Origin: Podochytrium sp. JEL0797
Taxonomy: Eukaryota > Chytridiomycota > Chytridiomycetes > Chytridiales > Chytriomycetaceae
NCBI GenBank assembly: GCA_027596195.1
Contig: JADGJG010000686.1
Location: 1 to 14,199 of the forward strand
Direction of reading: 5' to 3'
Length of the DNA: 14,199 bases
A program made the position numbers and the translations under genes. Below, piece after piece: positions 1-7,297 of the stretch; position 1 is the stretch's first letter; every line of letters starts with the position of its first letter. The notes below the pieces were generated by a model that did no database searches, was not told where the DNA came from, and saw only the letters and a program-made list of their open reading frames with translations.

Positions 1-795
1 CGCAACACTTTTTCGATTCTCTTTTCTGCTTCTTTTGATTGCGGTAAGCTGATCAAGGACTTGTGCAGCAATTTGACCTTTCTAACCGCGTTTTTTCCCT
101 GGCCAACGCCGCAAAGCGGCCTGGCATGTAAGAATTTTGCTTGTTTAGTATGTTAAGGCAGTCTTACTAACCGCGTATCTTCCACCGAAACAGAAACGAA
201 CCTTTCGACATCTGACATGGTTGTTTGTTTTCTGTTGCGTGCCTGACCTTTTTCTCCCGCCGTCACTATGCCCTTGCTTCAGGAGACAAAAAATACAGCG
301 CAAATAAAGTGGAATCATCATGTTTTCTATTTGTCTTGGTTGCATCCGCAGGAGTGAAAGACAGTCCAAAAGGACGAAGAAAAATGGCGCAATGGTCGAA
401 GTCATCGCCGACCAACGCGTATTATAACCAAAGTCGCTCGTGAAGTTGCTGACTAATGAATATATCGTCTGACGCGCCGTAACTGGAGAGTTGTTTCGAA
501 CGAGCTTGTGTCTCGCTTTCGATTTTGATTCGGTTTGCCCGCCTTTAACCCCCCCACCTGTTCACTTGCTGCTCGGCACAGCAGCACAGACTAGGAATGT
601 GGCAAGTTTTAGGGCATCGGCCGTATAATGAACATCAGCTGTTGACCGGCGAAAGAATCGAGGAAAAGTCGAAAAAATTCATTGATGAATCTGACAACCC
701 AAGGAATGAATTTTTTCCTTCCGCGAGCCGCATGAATTAACAAAACCAAAATCTCAACAAAAGAATCTCACACGCATTGAACTCCCTCGCCAAAT
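1..795. other. Left-edge region with splice signals, no firm gene
   Basis: I cannot assign a confident gene here. On the plus strand there is a convincing intron at 128-193: donor GTAAGA, a perfect TACTAAC branch site at 164-170 and acceptor ACAG at 191-193. A second possible intron starts at 44 (GTAAGC) with a similar CTAACC branch at 82-87. After 193 one frame stays open to a TAA at 304-306. This suggests the 3' exons of a plus-strand gene that begins left of the window. From about 450 to 795 there is no supported coding; this stretch probably serves as promoter and leader for the ORF starting at 796. Confidence 0.3.
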
Positions 796-1101
796 ATGAA
801 CAAAGCTAACAACCGTCCCAAACTCTGCATCGACACGCAAAGCTTCCGGTCGTACGAATCCGTCGAAGAAATCATCGATCTATATGCTGTCGCTTCCTCG
901 GTTGAGAATCAAGGAGGAGTGGGCGCTACGGATGGTCTGTCTATTCCCGAGAGAGTAGATTCCAACTGTCCTTGCCCAAATAGCAGAACGTCATCAAGGC
1001 GCAAAGGCCAAGAAACGAAGGACAATTCAGCGAGGAAGCCGCAGCGGCCCATGCGAAAGGAATCTCTTTTCTACATTGTTTATGATCATCAGAAACATTA
1101 G
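796..1101 (+). CDS. Small hypothetical protein, 101 aa
   Basis: A single-exon ORF from ATG (796) to TAG (1099-1101). The start is preceded by an A/C-rich leader that looks like a fungal 5'UTR, and an AT-rich stretch follows the stop. The protein has no transmembrane segment or signal peptide. The N-terminal third is mildly acidic (YESVEEIIDLYA); the rest is polar and basic (SSRRKGQ, ARKPQRPMRK), as in a disordered, possibly nuclear protein. I recognise no family. It converges on the pyroglutamyl-peptidase gene, the two stop codons lying 47 bp apart. It could be a chance ORF; the leader and position favour a real gene. Confidence 0.4.
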   Translation: MNKANNRPKLCIDTQSFRSYESVEEIIDLYAVASSVENQGGVGATDGLSIPERVDSNCPCPNSRTSSRRKGQETKDNSARKPQRPMRKESLFYIVYDHQKH

Positions 1102-1148
1102 TTTCTCTATAATACATTGTTGGTTTGCATGAGCACTCAATTCCCACT

Positions 1149-2016
1149 TCACTTTGAAACCCGCGCATCCACTTCCAAGAATCCGCACACCAAATCCGCA
1201 CACTCCTCCACCGAAATCACCGAACTCAATGGAATATGGACAAAGATGACTTTGATCTGGGGTCGCTTCTTGTTCTCCTTCCTCAACTGCCGCACTCGCA
1301 ACAGCGTCGAATAAAAGATTTCGTTACAGTAGTACCAGCCGGCATCACGGGACCAGCTCACGCGGTGGCAATGGTCCGCCATCCACTCATTGAATTCCTG
1401 CAAATGCGTCGGGAAGGTTGTTGGGAGCAGATCCAGGGCGTTGTGGCTCGAATCGATCCTTCCGTCCTTGAGGTCCGGTTCGGGCTCCTTGTCGTCATTT
1501 GCAGTTGCCGTGCGCTGTTTCGCCAAGTGGTTTGCAAGGCCGCTCTCTGAGGTCACGTTGAAGGCGACGAGTTCGAAGTTGACTTTGGTCGATGCCGCCG
1601 AGACGCCAATGTGGACAATGTGCGTCAGCGAGGCGTCTTCGAAATGCTCTGCGGAAGAAGAATAGAACTCGGCGAGTCCCTCGTGCGACACGGCAACGGT
1701 GCGGTTGACCACGGAGGGGAAGCGGAGTGTGGCGTGCGAGGCAATCAGTGCGGAAACTCGCTGGGCGACAAGGTCACTGGGGTTGTCTGTGGTGGTGCAT
1801 TGCTGGTGAGAACAGCTATTAAGATGATGAATGGCCTGCTTTACCAACAATGTCACGGAACGGTCCATATCCAGTCACGATGATCTTGGGAGAGACTGGG
1901 GGTGCGTGGGTCATGGTGGATGTTGTTTCCGTGGTGACTGAGGTGGTCTTGGTGCCATCAGAGGAGGTCACAGTGGTCGTTTGCGTCGTGGTCGTCGCAG
2001 AAGTGAGGACGGTCAT
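1149..2016 (-). CDS. Pyroglutamyl-peptidase I (peptidase family C15)
   Basis: This cysteine peptidase removes N-terminal pyroglutamate from peptides and is normally cytosolic. Exons: 2016-1845 and 1786-1149; the intron (1787-1844, 58 nt) has donor GTAAAG, a CTTAATA branch region and acceptor ACAG. Splicing joins the family's N-terminal strand VTGYGPFRDIV to DNPSDLVAQRV and gives 269 aa. The catalytic triad is complete: Glu129 in NFELVAFN, Cys211 in RDAGWYYCN and His241 in VIFVHIPL. The first ~42 residues are an unusual Thr/Ser-rich extension; bacterial and animal enzymes start just before the VTGYGPF strand. Start 2016 is the first ATG in the open frame; ATG 1914 would give a protein without most of the extension. 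The promoter side faces the end of the seven-exon gene at 2253. Confidence 0.88.
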
Positions 2017-2252
2017 TTCCTGATTTTTCAGAAACGCCACGCAACGCCACATCCAGCTGTTCCGGGATTCCGGGATTCTCGAAACCACGCGATGCCACTA
2101 TATTTATCATTAAAAGAAAAAAGAAATCGTTGATAATAAGTTTCACACATTCCAGTTGTACATAAAGCTGATGGGATCCAACTCGAATCTCAGTCTGTAT
2201 CATCTCATCCAAAAGGAATGCATACAAAAATTGCTTTATTGTGCCAGCTAGC
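2017..2252. promoter_or_regulatory. Intergenic: upstream gene's poly(A) signal and peptidase promoter
   Basis: On the minus strand AATAAA (2235-2240) lies 12 nt after the TAA stop of the seven-exon gene, in a good position for a polyadenylation signal. Further downstream, a TATA-like GATAAATATAG (about 2099-2109) precedes the peptidase start at 2016. I see no further coding sequence in this gap. Confidence 0.45.
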
Positions 2253-3728
2253 TTAAATACGAAGAAGATCGATCACTCGAAGCTTCTCAATGTTTGTGTC
2301 TCCCTTGTACGCCAAAAGTCTGTCCCACGCGGTCAGAAACGCGTACAAACGTAATCAGCCAAATGCGTTACCTTGCGTCGATTTTGCTTCTCGTCTGTCC
2401 ATCCAAAATGGGTGCCCCATTTCCAGGTCTTCCGAAATGAAAGTACGCTGGCTCGTTGGGATCATCGTTGGTTGGATCGTGTAATCGGTTGTTCAAACCC
2501 GACTCTTTGCGTTGAACCACATCACTTCTTTGTCTATGCGCTTTTGTGTCTGCGGTAATGATAGGATGACTTTCTTTAAGTTTGAGGCTGTTGCTGATCT
2601 CGTCTTCTGCGAATTGCGAATGATTCGACGTTCAACAACGCTCTGTCATGCAACTGAATTACACTCACTTGGACCATTCAAGGGGCACATTTGCTTAATA
2701 TCCTCTGATTTATAAGATCTCCGCTTTGGACTCGCTTGCAGAATTGGTTTGGCCGAGTGGTTGATCAAATCAAAATGGGCCTGAATCCGTAACATTTAAT
2801 GCCTTTGCCTTTCTCAATCAATGATAATGGAGTATTATTACATGATCTGCGTTGCTGGGTGGCTTGTGACGACGGCTTTCAACGTGCCTTGCCGGCTGAT
2901 TCCAAGGCTGATATTTTTGCGACTCATCGGCAACCTTGGATGACATCAAAAGCTTAAACGCATACATTGCAATCAGAATAAATCTTACCTGAACAGTCTG
3001 GGACTCTTTGAATCGGCGATTTTGAGCAATCTGTGCGCCTTCGAGAGTATCAGTATGGCCGCGTATCTAGGAATCCGTATGAAATCAAACCCAATTCTCC
3101 AGAATATAGCTTGGACAGGTTCCGAAGCTGCAACTGTGATTCCAACTCCTGTAAAATACGAGATTTGCAATTCAATCATCGTAAATCAACAGCACACGGC
3201 CGCTGAAAACCCACCCCAAGCCGCGCCGTATTGGGAGCTCCTTTCACATTTCGTTTTTCAAATGGCCATTTGATGGCATTCTCCTCCTTGATTCTCTGTT
3301 TCTCGGATTGACTCTTCATTTCCGCACGTTCCTTGAACTGGATTTTTTCATACTCGGCTGCAGTCCCAGTTTCAGTCAAATCGCGTAAATAAAAGAGCAT
3401 ACATACCAAGTTCACGTTGACTCGCCTTCTTCTTCTCCAAATTCAACGCCAAATCCGAATAAATCGACGCCGCCAACCCGGGTCCATTCTTGGCCCTCCG
3501 CTCATGAGTCGCTTGTCCCCCAAAATAAATCAAATGGTTTGTCGCTTTATTTTCCTGTGGTGGTCTGGTGGGTGTGGGTTCGCCGTGTGAGGAGGTCACA
3601 ACGGTTCCGTCCAAGTTGACCTTGTTGCCGAGCGTTCCACGCGTGTTTTGGAGGCGTCGGTTTATGCGTTCGAGGGCGAGGGTTTGGGCGGTTGCTGTTG
3701 GGGTGGCGGGGGGGAGTGTTGGAGACAT
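2253..3728 (-). CDS. Seven-exon coiled-coil protein with two GAP motifs (CSPP1/CCDC66-like?), one frame break
   Basis: I assembled this gene from splice sites. Exons on the minus strand: 3728-3407, 3357-3215, 3148-2989, 2934-2842, 2780-2669, 2606-2372, 2319-2253; introns are 49-66 nt, with donors GTATGT, GTGGGT, GTAAGA, GTAATA, GTGAGT and GTAACG. Phases agree at every junction except that exon 3 carries one extra base, so its frame changes near 3060. Allowing for that, the product is about 376 aa. A charged coiled-coil region (roughly residues 95-136: AEYEKIQFKERAEMK) runs into WPFEKRNVKGAP, and near the C terminus comes FHFGRPGNGAPILDG. Coiled coil followed by [FW]G(K/R)xGxGAP resembles animal CSPP1/CCDC66 ciliary-centrosomal proteins; this family link is tentative. 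AATAAA follows the stop. The break could be a sequencing error, a real mutation or an exon I have misplaced. Confidence 0.6.
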
Positions 3729-3775
3729 TAGATGATGGGGGAAGAGCCTGCGATCACAAAGGGGAAATTTTTTCG

Positions 3776-4192
3776 ATGTCAAGATTTACGCGTTTCTTCC
3801 GGCTCTACACACGTGTTACTAGTGAGGTTTTCTATCCTGTGCTCAATTCACGACAGAGTTAATGAAAAATACTGCTTTTTCAGGAATTCGATGAGCTGAT
3901 TGAAAGAGAGAAAAGAGGGAGGAACTTATGTGGAGCTCGAAGAATAGTGGATACAGGTGCGCACAAAGAATGAAATCAATCGCGGCCGGGTGTGTGAAGT
4001 GCAAATACCTAGTCAGGACTCTTTCAGGTACCCCCACAACTTACCCGATTTTGAAGTATAATTTCTTCGATTTCGGCAGGCGATTCCAATCATGAATCAT
4101 GCGGTACGCCGACTCATCGTGCGTGGGCTATACACTCACTATCTATGAATGTGAACGAGAAGGTCGCGTCAGCGGCTGATGATGATCACTAA
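3776..4192 (+). CDS. Possible four-exon small gene, 83 aa (weak Rtr1/RPAP2-like segment)
   Basis: A speculative spliced model: exons 3776-3826, 3884-3956, 4013-4027 and 4080-4192, with introns of 57, 56 and 52 nt, like the neighbours. Phases are consistent and the frame stays open to TAA at 4190-4192. The N terminus MSRFTRFFRLYTRV is basic and hydrophobic, then comes EEFDELIEREKRG and LCG. That resembles the helix before the first zinc-binding Cys of Rtr1/RPAP2 phosphatases, but the expected next Cys is absent, so at most this is a fragment. The 15-nt third exon and the first donor (GTTTTC) are weak; without the last intron the frame ends at 4093-4095. The start codon is only 47 bp from that of the divergent seven-exon gene, and the stop codon falls inside the first bases of the duplicated unit. 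Confidence 0.28.
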
Positions 4193-4326
4193 GCCTGATA
4201 TCAAAAACCAATTCAATTCTATCATCTATTCACTTCGGCTTGAGCTGTCACCCTCTGGCACGGCCCTTTCCCAATTAATTCAAGGAATCGTTCTCTCCTT
4301 CCCCATCTCTTCAAGCTATATACACT

Positions 4327-4793
4327 TTATTGAGTGTCAAAATGATTGATACGGCACCCAAAGCACGACAACAAACAATTCACCGTCCCAAGCACTATAC
4401 GGAACACCAACATCAGGATCCCCACCACAAGTCGCACAGCCGCTTCCACAAGAGAAATCACCAGATCAATCGGCCAACATCCCGTTCGGAACTTGAAGTC
4501 AATCTTGGATTTGAGTGGCCTTCGGGTGCCAATGGATCCAGGGAGCTCGACCATGACGGGAACGGGTTCGACGGGGGGTTGGATTGGGATTTCGATCACT
4601 GTAGTTGTTTCAGGCTGTATGGTGATAGGGGCTGGGTCAATCGGTGAAGGCAGGGCAGGGATGTCATGCCGATGGTCACCTGCGATGGCCCACTTTCAAA
4701 AGCTACATATGCCGGAGGTGATTCGACGATTGGCTCGCTCCTCTGGTCGTTGCTCTTGAGCTCGCCAACGTTGGGGTCTTTCACGATCGACAT
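4327..4793 (-). CDS. PPxY protein with RTGCW hydrophobic module, type A (unit 1)
   Basis: Unknown family. Exon 1 (4793-4680) encodes a polar N terminus with the WW-ligand motif PPAY at residues 26-29. Exon 2 (4614-4327) gives a Pro-rich linker, then KSKIDFKFRTGCWPIDLVI and a long hydrophobic stretch ending LLSCFGCRINHFDTQ; the product is about 133 aa. The hydrophobic part could form one long or two short membrane segments, flanked by Cys that might be palmitoylated. The intron (4615-4679, donor GTGACC, acceptor ATACAG) is inferred: frame and phase fit, and the two units differ at three clustered positions there while exon 2 is almost unchanged. An alternative donor is GTAGCT. The stop codon is built into the AATAAA signal (CAATAAAG). 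It is paralogous to the next gene upstream (4978-5455). Confidence 0.68.
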
Positions 4794-4910
4794 GATGAGG
4801 TTTTGGGAGAGATTATTGCGCTTTTGGGCTTGTTTATGTCAAAATCCGGAAAGTAGCTTTGAGGCGCTCCCAAAGCGCTTGGTAGTCACGAACAATTAAT
4901 GCAACAATTC

Positions 4911-4927
4911 TATTGATAAATATAATG
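4911..4927 (-). promoter_or_regulatory. TATA-like element for type A gene (unit 1)
   Basis: ATTATATTTATC on the minus strand, about 125 bp upstream of the type A start at 4793. The same TATATTTAT word lies upstream of the type B gene (minus strand, 5556-5565) and in both places in unit 2. It is a plausible TATA element by sequence and position only. Confidence 0.3.
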
Positions 4928-4977
4928 CGAAGAGGAGATTCAAACAGGCCTTCTCCTCCACCCCCCCTCGACCCAAG

Positions 4978-5455
4978 TTAATTCTTGTGGCATCCAAACA
5001 CCCTATTCAGCAATCCAAACACAGTTCCAAACGCTGACGCCAAAATCCACCAAACGCATTTGAACACCGTTTCAACCACCACAATCACGACGTCAATCAG
5101 CCAACACCCTGTCCGTATTTTGAAATCGAATTCCGATGTGTGTGCGTGAGGCTTGCAATGTGCCGCGTTTGGGAGCTCAACGCTCGATGCGGGCGGCGGG
5201 GGTGCGAGCGTTTGCTCAAGGTTGAGACTTTGAGGCGGAATTTCGATCGAGGTTGTTGCGTTGACCTGGTCCAACCAGTCGATTAGCTAGCCATACGTGT
5301 GCGAATCGATAGATTGTGCCATCACGGCAACTCACTGCTGACTCATCGAACACCGCTTGTTTCCCAAACGGCGCGTACAATGGCGGCAAGTCAGCAATCG
5401 GGAAACTGCTCGTTCGTTTTGCTTCGCCAGAGATAGAGTCGGATGATAATGTCAT
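4978..5455 (-). CDS. PPxY protein with RTGCW hydrophobic module, type B (unit 1)
   Basis: Paralog of the type A gene. Exon 1 (5455-5336) and exon 2 (5286-4978) are joined across a 49-nt intron with donor GTGAGT and acceptor GCTAG, in phase 0, giving 142 aa. PPLY at residues 24-27 sits where type A has PPAY. The C-terminal half carries SEFDFKIRTGCWLIDVVI, then a hydrophobic span rich in Val/Trp/Phe, ending LLNRVFGCHKN. Start 5455 is chosen because upstream sequence shifts frame between the two units (five T against four T near 5475), so it is not coding. No known domain is recognised. The shared pattern is RTGCWxIDxVI, about 30 hydrophobic residues, then FGC. Confidence 0.75.
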
Positions 5456-5581
5456 TGGAAAGGACAACCAGTTTTTGGTTGTTTCGATCAAGTTGATTAA
5501 GTTTTTCTGCCCCCACGAAACTGGACAATTCACGCATTGATTACGGAATCACGGCAATAAATATAGGAAGTCTATTCCTAT

Positions 5582-5917
5582 TCAGCAACATAAACACAGA
5601 ACCACGCAGCATTGGCAGCAAATTTCGATTCCGACGCACCCTGCGCTTTCGCTCATGTTGGAGGTATTCCCGCCCGATTGTCGCGGTTGCGCGTCAGGAA
5701 TCTGCATGAAATGGAGCTCAGTTAGGAATCTACGAAACGTAAGGTTTCGGGCGATCGCACCCACCCTCGCCGGTCCTTCGTTCGTCGTCATCTGTGGCTG
5801 CTGCGGAATCGGACCCGTATACGAAGGTGGCGGTTGTGAAACGTATCCAGGCAGAGCGGCAGTGGCAAGTGGAGATGCTGCGAGGGTGGTTGGAGAAACC
5901 AAACTTTGCTTTGACAT
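5582..5917 (-). CDS. CYSTM-type tail protein with PPSY motif (unit 1, intact)
   Basis: Exon 1 (5917-5765) encodes a Pro/Ala/Gln-rich N terminus, 51 aa, with PGYVSQPPPSYTGPIPQQ; PPSY is at residues 30-33. A 63-nt intron (5702-5764) with donor GTGGGT, branch CTAACTGA and acceptor ATGCAG separates it from exon 2 (5701-5582). Exon 2 ends in GCVGIEICCQCCVVLCLCC, a short hydrophobic segment packed with Cys that is typical of the CYSTM module. The product is 90 aa. The intron length is a multiple of three and lacks stops, so retention would give a longer in-frame protein; the strong branch and acceptor favour splicing. CYSTM proteins are small membrane proteins linked to stress tolerance in fungi and plants. 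Confidence 0.75.
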   Translation of the reverse strand: MSKQSLVSPTTLAASPLATAALPGYVSQPPPSYTGPIPQQPQMTTNEGPARVGAIARNLTFRRFLTELHFMQIPDAQPRQSGGNTSNMSESAGCVGIEICCQCCVVLCLCC

Positions 5918-6060
5918 TTGGCAATCAAAAATCAATTGGACATCGACAATTCCAATTCTACAATAATATTAAAAGTAAGGTTTATTTCCATTCGCTTCTC
6001 TACTCTTGCGGGCTTCTCTGAGCCACGTGCGCAAAACTGAAACAAGGGGACCCATCAAAA

Positions 6061-6353
6061 TCAACAGCAGCAGCACAGACACTCCTCGAGGGCGCAACAC
6101 GCGAGACATCCGAGACAGAATCCGGATCCGGCGTTCGATTTCTGTGGCTGTTGCAAAGCATGGTTAGCATGGCGGCTGGAAATGATCACAGAAGCCACTC
6201 AACCTGCTGCTGTTGCACGTAGACAACCTGGGGCTGTTGTTGCTGCATGGGTTGCTGCGTGTACACGGGCTGTTGCGCGTACATGGGCTGCTGTTGCTGC
6301 GGGGGATAGTATCCCTGCTGGGGAGGAGGCGGGCCTTGGGGCTGAGCGTACAT
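6061..6353 (-). CDS. CYSTM protein, Gln-rich (unit 1)
   Basis: Exon 1 (6353-6204) encodes 50 residues made mostly of Gln, Pro and Tyr (repeated PMYAQQP, VYTQQP) and ends with QPQVVYVQQQQ at the splice site. The intron (6148-6203, 56 nt) has donor GTTGAG, branch TGCTAACC and acceptor CAACAG, phase 0. Exon 2 (6147-6061) encodes a compact tail with FCLGCLACCALEECLCCCC directly before the stop, an excellent match to the CYSTM pattern. Total 78 aa, a typical size for the family. The frame is open upstream of ATG 6353, but its start differs between the units, so I take the ATG. There is no PPxY motif. Confidence 0.82.
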
Positions 6354-6674
6354 TTGGGCTTGCGAGGACGATTCGAAACAAAAAATCCAATTTGTGGATC
6401 TGGCGAAACCAACACTTCCTAACACTTGGGTATTGTCTGAGTCGAACTTTTGATGGGTCGATGGGTCTCCCAATATCTGTTCTTTTGGTGAAGGCACGGC
6501 ATCACTCTCGACGCAGGATGCAGGAAATAAAAGAAATGATTGCGTGCTAACAATTATAAAACCCCTGTTCCTCTCTCCCATCTCTCGTATTTAAGGGAAC
6601 AGCGAAATATGAATGCAGAAAGAAGAATGCGGGTTTACGAGCAAAAGCGAACAAGTTTCGATTCAAACAGAATG
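6354..6674. other. Intergenic between two CYSTM genes (unit 1)
   Basis: This 321-bp gap holds the 3' flank of the gene at 6675-7091 and the promoter/leader of the gene ending at 6061. On the minus strand there are AT-rich TATA-like words (TTTATAATTG near 6552). The sequence diverges more between units than the neighbouring exons, with several indels, as expected for non-coding DNA. I see no supported gene. Confidence 0.5.
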
Positions 6675-7091
6675 TCACACGCAACACCACAAGCACTGCT
6701 GAAACGCTGAACAAGCGAGACACGTGAAGCAAAATGAACTTGCAGGATCCGGTATTTGCTTTTGCTGTAAAATGATTGATAATCAGAAGGTCGGCCTTCG
6801 ACTGACTCACGGCAAGGCTCACCTGTTGAACGTAGACGACTTGCGGTTGCTGATCCATACCTGGATGTCCAATGGGCTGCTGGGCATAAGCGGGTTGGCC
6901 GTAATTATATTCCATCGGCTGTCCTTGTGACGGTAGGTACGCCTGCATGTCATCAGGTCAGCGCATCATTCACTGCCATCCTACAAACTCACTGGCTGGG
7001 TCATGTACACAACGTTTGGCTGCTGTTGTATTGGCTGCTGCCCATTCTGCTGGCCATGTGCGGGCAAAAAGTGCTGGTCTTGAGTTTGCAT
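6675..7091 (-). CDS. CYSTM protein with duplicated Q-rich exon (unit 1)
   Basis: Three exons: 7091-6993, 6942-6823 and 6764-6675; introns of 50 and 58 nt, both with GTGAGT/GTGAGC donors and GCAG/ACAG acceptors, all in phase 0. Product 102 aa. Exon 1 is Gln-rich and ends QQPNVVYMTQP; exon 2 is Gln/Tyr/Pro-rich and ends QQPQVVYVQQ, so the first two exons look like duplicates of one another. Exon 3 encodes the tail SSFCFTCLACSAFQQCLWCCV, a CYSTM module. Exon 1 would be missed if translation were assumed to begin at the in-frame ATG 6948, which actually lies across the first intron's acceptor. Exon 1 is identical in the two units. Confidence 0.8.
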
Positions 7092-7270
7092 TTCACAATC
7101 AGTTTTGCGGAAGAACCTTGCCAAGTAGCAATTTGTCACAGATTATTTACTGGGTGAGGAAAAGGAAAGAGCAACCGCTTGCGATACGTCATTTATTTTG
7201 ACGCTCTAAATCGTTTCTAAATCACGCCTACACACACACATTGATTCTTGTTCACGAATCGTGTCGCGAC

Positions 7271-7297
7271 TCAACAACAGCAACAGCAACAGCAGCA
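7271..7297 (-). repeat. TGT/TGC microsatellite encoding poly-Cys (unit 1)
   Basis: Eight Cys codons mixing TGC and TGT, followed by TGA. The corresponding tract in unit 2 has six codons, a 6-bp in-frame difference typical of slippage. On the plus strand it appears as an AACAGC-type repeat. Confidence 0.85.

Noticed and set aside
225..443. Plus-strand ORF of 72 codons near the left edge
   Set aside because: It starts in a likely intron and no family or conserved feature supports it; only the splice signals nearby are worth recording.
2751..2790. TGGCCGAGTGG resembles a tRNA-Ser/Leu A box
   Set aside because: No proper B box, anticodon arm or acceptor pairing at the right spacing, and the stretch lies within exon 5 and its flanking intron of the minus-strand gene.
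2985..3179. Minus-strand ORF (64 codons) as a separate gene
   Set aside because: It has no ATG context and lies in a different frame from the exons that splice coherently on both sides.
4330..4759. Long plus-strand ORFs (105 and 137 codons) opposite the type A gene, repeated at 9347-9776
   Set aside because: They are antisense shadows; the minus strand has the paralogous module, splice sites and poly(A) signal.
5456..5533. N-terminal extension of the type B gene upstream of ATG 5455
   Set aside because: No ATG at its beginning and a one-base length difference between units shifts the frame, so the extension is not conserved.
6182..6550. Plus-strand Ala/Val-rich ORF opposite the Gln-rich CYSTM exon
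   Set aside because: Its composition is just the reverse reading of a CAG/CAA-rich coding exon.
6720..6948. ATG at 6948 as the start of the third CYSTM gene
   Set aside because: It straddles the acceptor of a well-formed 50-nt intron; an upstream exon with an ATG at 7091 joins in phase and has the same VVY-type ending.
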